Assembly (NCBI RefSeq): GCF_000710615.1
Contig: NZ_JDTH01000002.1
Span: forward strand, 240,082 to 304,081
DNA from: Haladaptatus cibarius D43
GTDB taxonomy: Archaea; Halobacteriota; Halobacteria; Halobacteriales; Haladaptataceae
Reading direction: 5' to 3'
DNA length: 64,000 nucleotides
Positions 1 to 8,595 of this stretch are shown here, one piece after another. The position numbers and the translations under genes are program-made. Within the stretch, counting starts at the first letter, position 1; the number at the start of each line of letters is the position of its first letter. The notes beneath the pieces are model-generated. The model saw nothing but the letters and a program-made list of their open reading frames with translations, had not been told where the DNA came from and did no database searches.

Positions 1-1
1 G

Positions 2-1351
2 GAGGCGGGCATCGAGGCCGAGCAACTCGCGGCCATCGGCGTCACCAATCAGCGCGAGACGACCCTTCTCTGGGATGCAGACACCGGCAAACCGGTTCAC
101 AACGCAATCGTCTGGCAAGACCGGCGAACCACCGACCGAATCGAGCGGTTGGAAGCGGACGGCAAAACGGACGACGTTCGCGCCAAGACGGGCCTCGAAC
201 CGGACGCCTATTTCTCGGCGACGAAAGCCGAATGGTTGCTCGACAACGCCGACCCCATCAAAACCCAGCGCGCGCGACCCGCGGACTTGCGCGACCGAGC
301 CGAAACCGGCGAAATTCTGTTCGGTACAATCGACTCGTGGCTCATTCACAATTTGACGGGCAACCACATCACGGACGTAACGAACGCCTCGCGGACGATG
401 CTGTTCGACATCCACGAGATGGATTGGGACGAGGAATTGTGTACCGAGTTCGACGTTCCCAAAGAGATGCTTCCGGAGGTTCGACCCTCCAGCGACGACG
501 ACACCTACGGTTCGACCGACGCCGAAGGATTCCTCGGTGCGGAAGTGCCCGTCGCCGGCGCGCTCGGCGACCAGCAGGCCGCCCTGTTCGGGCAGACCTG
601 CTTCGACGCCGGAGACGCGAAAAACACCTATGGGACGGGAAGTTTCTTCCTACTCAACACGGGCGAAGAGGCAGTGACGAGCGAACACGGCCTGCTCACG
701 ACGGTCGGCTTCCAGCGGTCGGGCGAACCGGTGCAGTACGCGCTGGAAGGGTCGATTTTCGTCACGGGCGCGGCAATCGAGTGGCTGGTCGATATGGATT
801 TAATCGAGGACGCAATCGAGACGGAAACCCTCGCGCGAAGCGTCGATTCCACTGACGGCGTTTTCATGGTGCCAGCGTTCACCGGACTGGGCGCACCCCA
901 CTGGAACCAGCGTGCTCGCGGGACGCTCGTGGGGATGACCCGCGGCACCAGAAAAGAACACGTCGTGCGGGCAACCCTCGAATCCATCGCGTTCCAAACC
1001 CGCGACGTAGCCGAAGCGATGGAGGCCGACAGCGGCATCGAAGTCGAATCCCTGCGCGTGGACGGCGGCGCGGTGAAGAACAACTTCCTCTGTCAACTCC
1101 AATCCGACATCCTCGGAACCGACATCGTTCGTCCTGTCGTGGACGAAACGACAGCACTCGGGTCGGCCTACGCCGCCGGACTCGCGGTTGGCTACTGGGA
1201 AACCGTAGACGAACTTCGGAACAACTGGCAGGTTGACCGCGAGTTCGAGACGGAAATGGAACTGAACGGCACCGAAGCCGACGAAAAGTACGGCCGCTGG
1301 CAGGACGCGGTTTCGCGCTCGCTCGACTGGGCGCAGGAAGGAAGTGACTAA
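2..1351 (+). CDS. glpK: Glycerol kinase (5'-truncated by window edge)
   Basis: Phosphorylates glycerol to sn-glycerol 3-phosphate with ATP, the entry step of glycerol catabolism in haloarchaea, where glycerol from Dunaliella is a major carbon source. The reading frame is open from base 2, so the N-terminus lies before the window. Visible FGGY-family signatures are the N-lobe motif TNQRETT (about nt 47-67), GTIDSWL, the ATPase-type GALGDQQAALFGQ stretch, GTGSFFLLN, and the C-terminal VDGGAVKNNFLCQ. About 450 residues are visible of roughly 510 expected. The stop is followed after one base by the start of a membrane-protein gene, so the two are probably co-transcribed. Confidence 0.95.
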   Translation, partial: EAGIEAEQLAAIGVTNQRETTLLWDADTGKPVHNAIVWQDRRTTDRIERLEADGKTDDVRAKTGLEPDAYFSATKAEWLLDNADPIKTQRARPADLRDRAETGEILFGTIDSWLIHNLTGNHITDVTNASRTMLFDIHEMDWDEELCTEFDVPKEMLPEVRPSSDDDTYGSTDAEGFLGAEVPVAGALGDQQAALFGQTCFDAGDAKNTYGTGSFFLLNTGEEAVTSEHGLLTTVGFQRSGEPVQYALEGSIFVTGAAIEWLVDMDLIEDAIETETLARSVDSTDGVFMVPAFTGLGAPHWNQRARGTLVGMTRGTRKEHVVRATLESIAFQTRDVAEAMEADSGIEVESLRVDGGAVKNNFLCQLQSDILGTDIVRPVVDETTALGSAYAAGLAVGYWETVDELRNNWQVDREFETEMELNGTEADEKYGRWQDAVSRSLDWAQEGSD

Positions 1352-1352
1352 G

Positions 1353-2498
1353 ATGGCGGATTTATCAGCACTCTGGGCAGTAGAGATGCTCATCGCGGCG
1401 TTCGCAGGCGGCGCCTTCGGCGCGGCACTCGGTGCGCTCCCGGCGTTCATCTTTACTGGCTTCATGGTCATCGCAGGAGAGTCTGCGAACATCATCGGAA
1501 AAGCCGTTGCCGGAGCGTCCCAGTCGGGACCTGTGGCCGAACTCGCAGCGGTCGGCATCACTGGCTCTATCGCGTTCGGCGCGCCGTTCTCGCCCGCCAT
1601 CAGTTTTGCGGGCGGTGCAGCGGCGGCCGCCTACGCCGCGAAACGCGGCTACATGGAGTCCGGGTTCGACTACCACAACGCGAAGGACATCGCCTTCGCA
1701 CAGGGTACCAAACCCGACGTGCTCGCGGTCGGTGGCTTGTTCGGGATTATCGGCTACTGGCTCGTCGAGTTATCAGCCGCCTTCGCCATGCCCTACGACC
1801 CGATTGCGATGGGCGTCGTGCTCTCAGCAATCATCCACAGGCTCGTCTTCGGCTACGACATCATCGGCGACACTGGCAAAGGAATCCTCAACATGAAACC
1901 GTTCGAGGACGGCAACCGGCGTATCATCGGCGAGGCCGCGACTGAGGGCGAAGAGACGACGCCCGACGAACCAGTTGCCGACGGCGGGGCAACCGTGGAG
2001 GGGCGATTCGTCGTTGAGCCGTGGCTTCCCCACCAGTACAAGTGGGCGAACGTGGCGACTATCGGCCTCGTGGTCGGTATCCTCGCGGCTTACATCGCCT
2101 ACATGACTGGCAGTCCATTCCTCGCGTTCGGTATCAGCGCGGCGAGCCTCGTCTTCCTGAACTGCGGTGTCGAGAAAATTCCGGTCACGCACCACATGAG
2201 CCTGCCAGCGAGTACGGCGGCGCTCGCACTCGCCCCCGCGAGCGCGTCGGTGACGCAAATGGCACCCTCCGAAGTCGCGTCGGTGGTGCCGTTTCTCCCC
2301 GCGTTAGTCGTCGGAGGAGTCTTCGGCGTCGTCTGTGCACTCGCCGGAGAGGTTATCCAGCGAGTGTTCTACGCGCACGCCGACACGCACCTCGACCCGC
2401 CCGCGGCGGCTATCGTGGTCGGTACCCTCCTCGTCGCGATACTCGCCATCCTCGGCGTCTTCCCACAAGCCGTCTGGGTGCCGACGTTCGGCTTGTAA
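1353..2498 (+). CDS. Polytopic membrane protein, GlpX-like of haloarchaeal glycerol operons
   Basis: About 381 residues with multiple hydrophobic Gly/Ala-rich segments (about residues 10-50, 60-90, 125-160, 225-275, 285-380) and a soluble acidic loop around residues 190-215. It directly follows glpK, with ATG at 1353 one base after the glpK stop; a GTG at 1344 would overlap glpK and is less likely. In Haloferax volcanii the gene after glpK is called glpX and has been proposed to help glycerol uptake; the position here matches, but the transport role is an inference. It is not the bacterial GlpX fructose-1,6-bisphosphatase, as it is clearly an integral membrane protein. No aquaporin NPA motif was seen. 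Confidence 0.75.
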   Translation: MADLSALWAVEMLIAAFAGGAFGAALGALPAFIFTGFMVIAGESANIIGKAVAGASQSGPVAELAAVGITGSIAFGAPFSPAISFAGGAAAAAYAAKRGYMESGFDYHNAKDIAFAQGTKPDVLAVGGLFGIIGYWLVELSAAFAMPYDPIAMGVVLSAIIHRLVFGYDIIGDTGKGILNMKPFEDGNRRIIGEAATEGEETTPDEPVADGGATVEGRFVVEPWLPHQYKWANVATIGLVVGILAAYIAYMTGSPFLAFGISAASLVFLNCGVEKIPVTHHMSLPASTAALALAPASASVTQMAPSEVASVVPFLPALVVGGVFGVVCALAGEVIQRVFYAHADTHLDPPAAAIVVGTLLVAILAILGVFPQAVWVPTFGL

Positions 2499-2561
2499 CG
2501 ACCGACTTCTATTTTCCCAATTTTCGGAACGTACATCACGCTCGGAGAGAATCGTCGCTCG

Positions 2562-3002
2562 ATGGACGACGACACGCTCTCTACACCCCGTATCGCCTTC
2601 GTCTGCGTGCAGAACGCCGGGCGAAGCCAGATGGCAACTGCCTTCGCCGAGGAAGAAACCGACGAACGAACGCTCGACGTGGAAATTCTGACGGGCGGCA
2701 CCCACCCCGAAGACGAGGTTCACGATGTCGTCGTCTCCGCGATGGCCGAACTCGGCATCGACATTTCAGGACGAAACCCGCGCAAAATCACGACAGACGA
2801 ACTGATTTCGTGCGATTACGTGGCAACCATGGGCTGTTCGACGCTGGACGTGAGCGAAGCCGAGAGCAAGGTAGAAGTGCGCGACTGGGATTTAGACGAC
2901 CCGCACGGAGAGAGTATTGAGGGAGTCCGCGAGATTCGGGACGAAATCCATGAGCGCGTCAGCGACCTGTTCGACGAAATCGAATCAGAACGGCGGGTCT
3001 AA
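2562..3002 (+). CDS. Low-molecular-weight protein phosphatase / arsenate reductase-like
   Basis: Cytosolic enzyme of the low-molecular-weight tyrosine phosphatase fold, 146 residues. The P-loop CVQNAGRSQM, near residue 15, fits C-x5-R-S with the nucleophilic cysteine and binding arginine. The general-acid loop DWDLDDPHG lies near residue 105. The phrase YVATMGCS, with an extra cysteine, is typical of archaeal members often annotated arsenate reductase. Which substrate it uses (phosphotyrosine, arsenate or a small phosphoester) cannot be told. No arsenic-resistance genes are adjacent. The next gene, a HAD phosphatase, follows in the same direction immediately after the stop, so the two may share a transcript. 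Confidence 0.88.
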   Translation: MDDDTLSTPRIAFVCVQNAGRSQMATAFAEEETDERTLDVEILTGGTHPEDEVHDVVVSAMAELGIDISGRNPRKITTDELISCDYVATMGCSTLDVSEAESKVEVRDWDLDDPHGESIEGVREIRDEIHERVSDLFDEIESERRV

Positions 3003-3026
3003 GTGCGAGACGAGCGAAGTTCCGGT

Positions 3027-3707
3027 ATGGTTCCGCCGCTCGTTCTCGACATCGACGGCACGATGACCCGGCCAGACGACTCCATCGACCCGCGATTTTT
3101 CGACCTGCTTCCCGACTGGGAGGCCCCCATCGTGGTCGCCACCGGCAAAGCATTCCCTTACCCCGTCGCGCTCTGTCACTTCCTTCAGATTCCACAGAAC
3201 GTTATCGCCGAAAACGGCGGTATCGTCCTCGTGGACGACGAAATTACACGAAACGGTGACGGCGAGGCCGCCTTCCACGTCGCCGAGGAGTACGTCGCCG
3301 ACGGCTACGAACTCGGTTGGGGCGAAAGCGACCTGACGAATCGGTGGCGTGAAACAGAAATCGCGGTACAACGCGACCAACCACTCGGCCCATTGTCCGA
3401 ACTCGCCAGCGAACACGGCTTGGAGGTCGTGGACACCGGGTTCGCCTACCACGTCAAACCCTCCGGCGTGAGCAAGGGACAGGGGTTGAAAGCAGTCGCC
3501 CAACTCCTCGACCGCGACCCGGAGGAGTTCGTCGCCATCGGCGATTCGGAAAACGACGTATCCACTTTCGGCGTCGTCCGCGAGAGCTATGCGGTGGCGA
3601 ACGCCGACGAAAAGGCGAAACGGGCCGCCGGAACCGTGGTCAATGAGTCGTATTCGGACGGCACGATTTCTGTTCTGGAGGAGCTTCAGCGCGGGTTTGA
3701 TGAGTGA
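3027..3707 (+). CDS. Phosphoglycolate phosphatase (archaeal HAD type)
   Basis: HAD-superfamily phosphatase, about 226 residues, of the archaeal phosphoglycolate phosphatase group (TA0175 type, C2 cap). Motif I is LDIDGTMT at the very N-terminus; the Lys motif falls in VSKGQGLK, and GDSENDVSTF carries the metal-binding aspartates. It is expected to remove phosphate from 2-phosphoglycolate formed by DNA 3'-end repair or by Rubisco side reactions. ATG at 3027 puts the catalytic Asp near residue 6, as in relatives; an upstream GTG at 3003, directly after the previous stop, would add eight residues and is less likely. Confidence 0.88.
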   Translation: MVPPLVLDIDGTMTRPDDSIDPRFFDLLPDWEAPIVVATGKAFPYPVALCHFLQIPQNVIAENGGIVLVDDEITRNGDGEAAFHVAEEYVADGYELGWGESDLTNRWRETEIAVQRDQPLGPLSELASEHGLEVVDTGFAYHVKPSGVSKGQGLKAVAQLLDRDPEEFVAIGDSENDVSTFGVVRESYAVANADEKAKRAAGTVVNESYSDGTISVLEELQRGFDE

Positions 3708-4103
3708 GTCGGGGAAACAGATGCGGATTCACGAAGCCAGATTTTCCGTGTGGCGTGCGCTGGCGAGACGGTGCGAACAGTGGTCGGTCGCACCGTCTCG
3801 CTGATAGCGCGCGAGGGATGACTGAGTGAACGAAGTGAGCGAAAGAATCGGTTGGGGAGGCCTGTGGTCGGTTGCGGCGCGGTAGCGGTATGATTGGAGT
3901 CGGGAACTGTAAACACCTTCCCGGAACAAATTTCAAAAACTCGTTAACGGTTCTCCTACTGTGGCGGTTTGATGGAGACGTGATTTGCTAACAACGGTGT
4001 CAAACAGTCAACTGTATTCTAACCTGATTCTGCTGGACGAGTTCGAACTCGTCACCATCACGCAAAATTTCTACGAACACCTTTTCAACCGTCCATCCGG
4101 CAA
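3708..4103. other. Gene-free stretch with a dispersed repeat
   Basis: About 400 bp without a supportable gene. The first part contains palindromic, short-repeat-rich sequence (around 3820-3850) and a copy of a dispersed intergenic repeat (3806-3901) that recurs inverted near 41.9 kb. The rest (3920-4100) is AT-richer. A 94-codon frame over 3985-4269 has no family look and runs into the two small reverse-strand genes, so it was not called. Confidence 0.6.
3806..3901 (-). repeat. Dispersed intergenic repeat, copy A
   Basis: Read on the reverse strand, this begins GACTCCAATCATACCG and continues with a GCAACCG block, CCTCCCCAACCGA and a TCGCTC-type tail. The same ordered blocks occur on the forward strand from 41861. 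The match is imperfect, with small gaps, but the block order is kept over about 60-80 bp. Both copies are between genes. Confidence 0.6.
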
Positions 4104-4232
4104 TTACGTTTTATCCCGATTCCGGCGCAGTTCCCGCGCCAGCGCAACCCCACCTATCGCCAAAACACCGAGCGCAAGCACCCACGGGCCGGTCTGTCGG
4201 CTACTCACTGAATCGACACGGTTCAGAGTCAT
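4104..4232 (-). CDS. Small single-span membrane protein
   Basis: A 42-residue peptide with one hydrophobic segment (residues about 17-33, WVLALGVLAIGGVALA) followed by a basic tail RELRRNRDKT, which suggests an N-out/C-in single span. Its ATG overlaps the TGA of the upstream HEWD-type gene (ATGA), so the pair is translationally coupled. No function is known to me. Confidence 0.55.
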   Translation of the reverse strand: MTLNRVDSVSSRQTGPWVLALGVLAIGGVALARELRRNRDKT

Positions 4233-4402
4233 CCTTCCGGTTTCACGATGGGGTTGTGCGTTCCGTTGATGTTCCACTCGTGAAGACAGAAGGGACGCCC
4301 CTCGTCCCCGGCAATCGTCCAGTTGTGGTTCGACTCGTTCCACTCGTCTTTGCGCCCGCACCGCGTGCATCGGCGTCGGTCGGGTCGATTGAGTTCCGCC
4401 AT
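4229..4402 (-). CDS. Small HEWD-family-like zinc-binding protein
   Basis: A 57-residue protein with CTRCGRKDEWNE near the N-terminus and FCLHEWNING near the C-terminus. The CxxC knuckle plus later C and H residues suggest one bound zinc. Haloarchaea carry a family of such tiny proteins annotated HEWD for the conserved His-Glu-Trp-Asp; here the last residue is Asn. It starts next to, and divergently from, the PEBP-like gene, and its stop overlaps the start of a membrane peptide. Role unknown. Confidence 0.7.
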   Translation of the reverse strand: MAELNRPDRRRCTRCGRKDEWNESNHNWTIAGDEGRPFCLHEWNINGTHNPIVKPEG

Positions 4403-4480
4403 CGAAACGAAATGAGGACGCGAGGGGACTTAAGCGAACGGCAACAGGGCATTTTACCGCGCGCGTCGAACTGTATCGGG

Positions 4481-5059
4481 ATGCTCAGGAGACGCGCGCT
4501 TCTCCGGGCGATGGGTGGGGCTGGTGCTGTTGTGTTGGGAATTCGGGAACTACAGAGAGCAAGAGCGCAAACACGGAGAGAAGACACGATGACACATTTC
4601 AGCACACCAGCGTTCGAAGCGGGGAATCGGATTCCACGGGAGTTCACCTGCGAGGGGCAGAACGTCTCGCCGCCGCTCGAAATCGATTCGGTGCCGGACG
4701 GGGCGAACTCGCTCGCGATTATCGTGGACGACCCGGACGCGCCGAGCGGGACGTTCACTCACTGGGTCATCTGGGACATTCCGCCGGACACGACGCGGAT
4801 TCCGCGGGCCGTTCCGGGGATGGAAATCGTCGCCGACCTCGACGGAGCGAAACAGGGCGAAAACGACGCCGGAGAACTCGGCTACCTCGGGCCGTGTCCA
4901 CCGATTGGCGACGGGCCGCACACCTACCGATTTACGCTGTATCTACTCGAACGGGAACCGCGACTCGGGGCGGGCGCGACGAAGGAAGCCCTGTTGGACG
5001 CCATGGGCGGGATTCGACTGGGGCAAACTCGGTTCACGGGGGAGTTCGCGCGAGAATAG
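4481..5059 (+). CDS. YbhB/YbcL (PEBP, Raf-kinase-inhibitor-like) protein, probably Tat-exported
   Basis: 192 residues. The N-terminus MLRRRALLRAMGG followed by a short hydrophobic run looks like a twin-arginine signal. The body is a phosphatidylethanolamine-binding-protein fold of the prokaryotic YbhB/YbcL type, with the ligand-site segments DDPDAPSGTFTHWV and GPCPPIGDGPHTYRF containing the conserved Asp-Pro-Asp-Ala-Pro and Gly-Pro-His. The ligand is unknown. An internal ATG at 4590 (MTHFSTPAF) could give a cytosolic form; the twin-arginine stretch just before it argues for the longer start. Divergent from the HEWD-like gene. Confidence 0.85.
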   Translation: MLRRRALLRAMGGAGAVVLGIRELQRARAQTRREDTMTHFSTPAFEAGNRIPREFTCEGQNVSPPLEIDSVPDGANSLAIIVDDPDAPSGTFTHWVIWDIPPDTTRIPRAVPGMEIVADLDGAKQGENDAGELGYLGPCPPIGDGPHTYRFTLYLLEREPRLGAGATKEALLDAMGGIRLGQTRFTGEFARE

Positions 5060-5114
5060 CTTGGAACGGTTCCGAAATCAGAACGTTCAGTTTTACTGCC
5101 TGCTCAAAAGTAGT

Positions 5115-5282
5115 ATGGACAAAACGAACGTCCAACTGTTCGGTATCGCGCTCATCCTCGCTGGTGGTTTTGTTTTGCTCACCGAGACGATTGGCGGATT
5201 TCTCTGGCTGTACGAATCCGCCGGTACGTGGGGGATTCTTTTCGGCTTGGTGATTTGTTTCCTCGCTCTACTCCGGGGATAA
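5115..5282 (+). CDS. Small two-span membrane protein
   Basis: 55 residues with two hydrophobic segments (about residues 8-22 and 34-53) separated by a short acidic/aromatic turn. ATG at 5115 is preceded by an AT-rich stretch (TTTTACTGCC near 5091), a plausible promoter. It lies between the PEBP-like gene and an EthD-domain gene on the same strand. No recognised family. Confidence 0.6.
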   Translation: MDKTNVQLFGIALILAGGFVLLTETIGGFLWLYESAGTWGILFGLVICFLALLRG

Positions 5283-5370
5283 CTCCGGAAAACCGTGATG
5301 CCGTGGACGACTGAACTTGTCGCCCACAGTCGATACAACAAAGTCGGCCCGGAACGCGGATTCAGGTGCT

Positions 5371-5694
5371 ATGATAAAGATGGTCGATTTGCTGGTTCGC
5401 AAAGAGGGTATGACCCACGAGGAGTTCGAAGACTACTGGCTCAACGAACACTCAGAAATCGCAAAGGAACTCCCCGGCCTGCGTAAATACGTTACCTCCG
5501 TCTCGAAAGACCCGGAAAAAGCGGGCTACGACGGCGTTCTCGAACTGTACTTCGACTCCACCGACGACATGAAAGCCGCCTTCGGTTCCGAGCAGGGCGA
5601 GAAAGTGATGGCTGACGCCGCGGAGTTCATCGATACGGATGCGGGGCCGACACTCATCCTCGACGAGACGGTGCAGGTTGACGACCTCGAATAA
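5371..5694 (+). CDS. EthD-domain (dimeric alpha/beta-barrel) protein
   Basis: 107 residues. The pattern MVDLLVRKEGMTHEEFEDYW, then NEHSEIAKELPGLRKYV and a later LELYFDS, is typical of EthD-family stress-responsive alpha/beta barrels: Phe-x-x-Tyr-Trp followed by His and a Pro-Gly-Leu turn. These form dimers and may act on small hydrophobic or aromatic compounds, but no substrate can be assigned. ATG at 5371 gives the family-typical N-terminus; longer frames upstream lack support. Confidence 0.82.
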   Translation: MIKMVDLLVRKEGMTHEEFEDYWLNEHSEIAKELPGLRKYVTSVSKDPEKAGYDGVLELYFDSTDDMKAAFGSEQGEKVMADAAEFIDTDAGPTLILDETVQVDDLE

Positions 5695-5830
5695 TCAGTT
5701 ACTCAATTTAGATTCCAAACTCGAATCGTTGATTTGACCCGCTGGCTCGAATCGGGGACTCCAGTTGCCGATTCGAGTCACCCAACAGAACAGCCGAAAG
5801 GAAGACGGGTTTTCGCGCCGTAACTGGTCT

Positions 5831-6316
5831 ATGGAAACAGTTCGCCGGTCTTCGTTCTCGTGGCGCAATCTCCCCGCCCTCCTCGTCTGTATCGTCGTGT
5901 GCCAACTCGCGGGGATCATCCCGTCGATTCTCACGGCAAACGACGTCGCAACGTGGTACACGACGCTTCAGAAACCCGCCTTCACGCCGCCGAGTTGGGT
6001 TTTCGGGCCGGTTTGGACGACGCTCTACCTGCTGATGGGCATCGCGCTGTATCTCGTCTGGCGGCAGGGGAACAAAATCGCACTCGCTATCTTCGCCGTC
6101 CAACTCGCCCTCAACGCGGCGTGGACGCTGGTCTTTTTCGGCATGCGTTGGCCTGCAGGTGGACTCGCGGTTATCGTCGCCCTGATGGTCGCCATCGGTG
6201 CGACGATGGTGATCTTTTGGCGTGTAGACCGACGAGCCTCCCTCCTGCTCGTTCCCTACGCGCTCTGGGTCGGGTTCGCAATGGTGCTGAACTACGAACT
6301 GTGGCGATTGAACTGA
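5831..6316 (+). CDS. tspO: TspO/MBR family protein (tryptophan-rich sensory protein)
   Basis: 161 residues and five predicted membrane spans, the TspO/translocator-protein architecture. Signatures are WYTTLQKPAFTPPSWVFGPV at residues about 40-59, followed by WTTLYLLMGIALYLVW, LNAAWTLVFF, and the last helix ending VLNYELWRLN. The family binds porphyrins and cholesterol and has regulatory or photo-oxidative roles in bacteria; its role in haloarchaea is not settled. The gene stands alone, flanked by an EthD gene and an oxidoreductase. Confidence 0.93.
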   Translation: METVRRSSFSWRNLPALLVCIVVCQLAGIIPSILTANDVATWYTTLQKPAFTPPSWVFGPVWTTLYLLMGIALYLVWRQGNKIALAIFAVQLALNAAWTLVFFGMRWPAGGLAVIVALMVAIGATMVIFWRVDRRASLLLVPYALWVGFAMVLNYELWRLN

Positions 6317-6389
6317 GCCGAGCACAGATTCGGTAGAGCCCACCTCACGCACACCCACACTTTTGCACGACCCCGGTGTTACCTGATTC

Positions 6390-7379
6390 ATGAATCTGGG
6401 GGTGCTGGGAACGGCAGGAATCGCACATCATTCGTTTGTTCCCGCAGTCACAAAGACCGACCACGAGGTGACGGCAATCGCGTCCCGAAGCGATGAACGC
6501 GCCGAACAGTTCGCCACAGACCATGGAATAGCGCAGGCGTTCGGGTCATACGAGGAACTGCTCGAATCCGACGTTGACGCCGTTTATCTTCCGCTTCCGA
6601 ACGCGCTCCACGCCGAGTGGACGAAACGGGCCACAGACCACGGCCTGCACGTCCTCTGTGAAAAACCGCTGGCGGTGAACGCCGAGGAAGCGCGCGAGAT
6701 GGGGGATTACTGCGACCAGCAAGGCGTCACGCTGATGGAGGCGATGATGTTCCGGTACTACCCCAGAACCGAGCGAATGGTGGAGGCCGCGAACGAACTC
6801 GGCGTCGTTCGCTCCGTCGATGCCGGATTTCACTCGTCGCTCCGTCGCTGGCCCGCCGGAACGCGATTCGACCCCGACCTCGGCGGGGGATGCCTGCTCG
6901 ACGTGGGCGTCTACGCCATCGAAGTCGCGCGACTGTTTTTGGGCGAACCAGATCGCGTCGTCGCCCGCGTTGCAGACCCCGAGGAAACGGGCGTCGAAAC
7001 GCAGGTGTCGGGTATCCTCGCGTTCCCCGGCGGTCGAACCGCACAGATTGATTGTTCGTTCCGACTGCAAGATGCCCAGTACTGTCGGGTCGAAGGAACC
7101 GATGGACGACTGCACGCAAACCGGGCATTTTCGGTCGGCACCGACCCGAGCGAGTTCGAACTCTATCTACCGGGACGACAGGCTTTGGAGTCCTTCGACT
7201 CGGCAGACCCCTACGCCCTCGAACTGGAGCGATTCGCGGAGTACGTGGAAACCGGCGAGCGTCCGCGAACCGACGCCCGCGAGGCGGCGCGGACGCTCGC
7301 CGTAGTGGACAGCCTTCGAAAAAGTGAGGAAATCGGCGAGTGGGTAGATATTCCGCGGTGGGTAGCGAGTTCGGAATAG
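6390..7379 (+). CDS. Gfo/Idh/MocA family NAD(P)-dependent oxidoreductase
   Basis: 329 residues. N-terminal Rossmann fold starting MNLGVLGTAGIAHHSFVPAV, then YLPLPNALHAEW and the family hallmark CEKPLAVN near residue 95, with the catalytic lysine. The C-terminal domain carries GGGCLLDVGVYAIEVAR with the usual Asp-x-Gly-x-Tyr. The nearest characterised haloarchaeal relative type is NADP-dependent D-xylose 1-dehydrogenase, but substrate cannot be fixed from sequence. A TATA-like CACTTTTG around 6356-6363 sits about 30 nt before ATG, which suits a leaderless transcript. Confidence 0.88.
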   Translation: MNLGVLGTAGIAHHSFVPAVTKTDHEVTAIASRSDERAEQFATDHGIAQAFGSYEELLESDVDAVYLPLPNALHAEWTKRATDHGLHVLCEKPLAVNAEEAREMGDYCDQQGVTLMEAMMFRYYPRTERMVEAANELGVVRSVDAGFHSSLRRWPAGTRFDPDLGGGCLLDVGVYAIEVARLFLGEPDRVVARVADPEETGVETQVSGILAFPGGRTAQIDCSFRLQDAQYCRVEGTDGRLHANRAFSVGTDPSEFELYLPGRQALESFDSADPYALELERFAEYVETGERPRTDAREAARTLAVVDSLRKSEEIGEWVDIPRWVASSE

Positions 7380-7389
7380 AGATTCCGGG

Positions 7390-7791
7390 TTACTCGTCCT
7401 GACAGCAACCGCCAGCCTGCTGGCCGAAATCGACCGCAATCGGGGCGGAAATGGCACGGTTCAGGTCTTCGAGTCGGGCCGAGAGTTCGTCCTGTGCCGC
7501 GAGGTAGTCCGACATCACGGGAAGCGAGTGGAGGTCTTCTTGGGCGTCCTGCACCTTCTCCACGTCCTCTTGGGTCGCCTCGCCGGTCTGGCGCGCGAGC
7601 ATGAACTCCTGCCGGAGACGTTCGAACTTCTTGATTTTCTCCTGTGCCTCCTCGTTCGCTTCGACTTCGGCTTTCGTCTCCTCGAACTGCCGGTATTCGG
7701 GCGTGTCCGCGATTGCCTCGCCGAGTTCGGTCGCCATCTCCTCGACACTGGTTTCCTCGTTGCTCACGTCGGCTTTCGTGTCTACGCTCAT
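7390..7791 (-). CDS. YlbF-family (DUF964) helical protein
   Basis: 133 residues, strongly charged and helical. Features are LGEAIADTPEYRQFEETKAEVEAN-type helices, AQEKIKKFERLRQEF, and a C-terminal cysteine pair in GGCCQDE. Bacterial YlbF/YmcA proteins act with RNase Y in mRNA processing and as regulators of development and competence; archaeal members are uncharacterised. It converges on the oxidoreductase gene with a 10-bp gap. The terminal Gly-Gly-Cys-Cys might bind metal or form disulfides, which is an inference. Confidence 0.78.
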   Translation of the reverse strand: MSVDTKADVSNEETSVEEMATELGEAIADTPEYRQFEETKAEVEANEEAQEKIKKFERLRQEFMLARQTGEATQEDVEKVQDAQEDLHSLPVMSDYLAAQDELSARLEDLNRAISAPIAVDFGQQAGGCCQDE

Positions 7792-8026
7792 GGCTACTGA
7801 TTCGAACTGGAACGGTTTAGGCTTGCCGAATGTGGTAGCCGTTGGTGGTTCTGTTGAACGCTACAGGTGTCCACCGACTCTGATGTCCGTGATAAATAGG
7901 GTGCGTATCTTACAACCCATCTGTTATAAAAATCGGCGTAGGTGACCATCGAACGTAGCGTTACAACAGAATTGCAGAAACATCTCATCCATAGCATTTA
8001 CAGTAACAAATTGGGTTTGTCTCACC

Positions 8027-8440
8027 ATGACCTGTACATTTTGTTCAATCTGTGCTGGTGAGGAAGAGGCCGAGATTGTTAATGAAACTGATGAGACACT
8101 GGCGTTCGCCCCACTGAATCCCATTTCAGAGGGACACATTTTAGTGATTCCCAAAGACCACTACGAGACTATTTTCGATATTCCAGAGTCAACCCTCTGT
8201 ACGGTAGTGAAACACACGAAAATCATCGCAGAACGGCTCCAGGCGAACGGTTTTGATGGTGCAAATCTTCTACACGACAGCAGTCAGCATCAATCGGTTC
8301 CGCACTTTCACCTGCATATCGCCCCACGCCGCAGCGATGATGGGTTAGACCTCTGGCCTGAGAGTGGATATGAGGAATCAAATTTCACCCTGACTTACGA
8401 ACATATCCGGAAAAAGCTCAGCGACGAAGATTCAGAGTAG
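8027..8440 (+). CDS. HIT-family nucleotide-binding hydrolase
   Basis: 137 residues. The N-terminal CTFCSICAGEEEAEIV holds Cys pairs of the zinc-containing HIT subgroup; the catalytic histidine triad is PHFHLHIAPR near residue 105. Members hydrolyse AMP-lysine, AMP-NH2 or Ap4A-like compounds. The gene and the surrounding bases 7830-8580 are visibly AT-richer than neighbours and the codon choice is looser (for example AAT, ATT and GAT), suggesting recent transfer. The C-terminus is divergent from typical haloarchaeal HIT proteins. Confidence 0.88.
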   Translation: MTCTFCSICAGEEEAEIVNETDETLAFAPLNPISEGHILVIPKDHYETIFDIPESTLCTVVKHTKIIAERLQANGFDGANLLHDSSQHQSVPHFHLHIAPRRSDDGLDLWPESGYEESNFTLTYEHIRKKLSDEDSE

Positions 8441-8595
8441 TCACTTCAATAATTACACGCATTGTGTTTGGCAACCTGCTGAACTCTCCCTCTACATTTA
8501 GCGCGTCCTGGCAAATTCTGCAGAGTTCAACAACCCCCATCCACCGAAAACCGGGAACACCGTGCTTAAACGTACTCACCAACAAAGCATCTCCA

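Noticed and set aside
1353-2498. GlpX as fructose-1,6-bisphosphatase II
   Set aside because: The protein is an integral membrane protein with many helices and no phosphatase motif.
3985-4269. A 94-codon forward frame in the 3.7-4.1 kb gap
   Set aside because: No family look, composition unlike haloarchaeal proteins, and it overlaps the two small coupled reverse genes.
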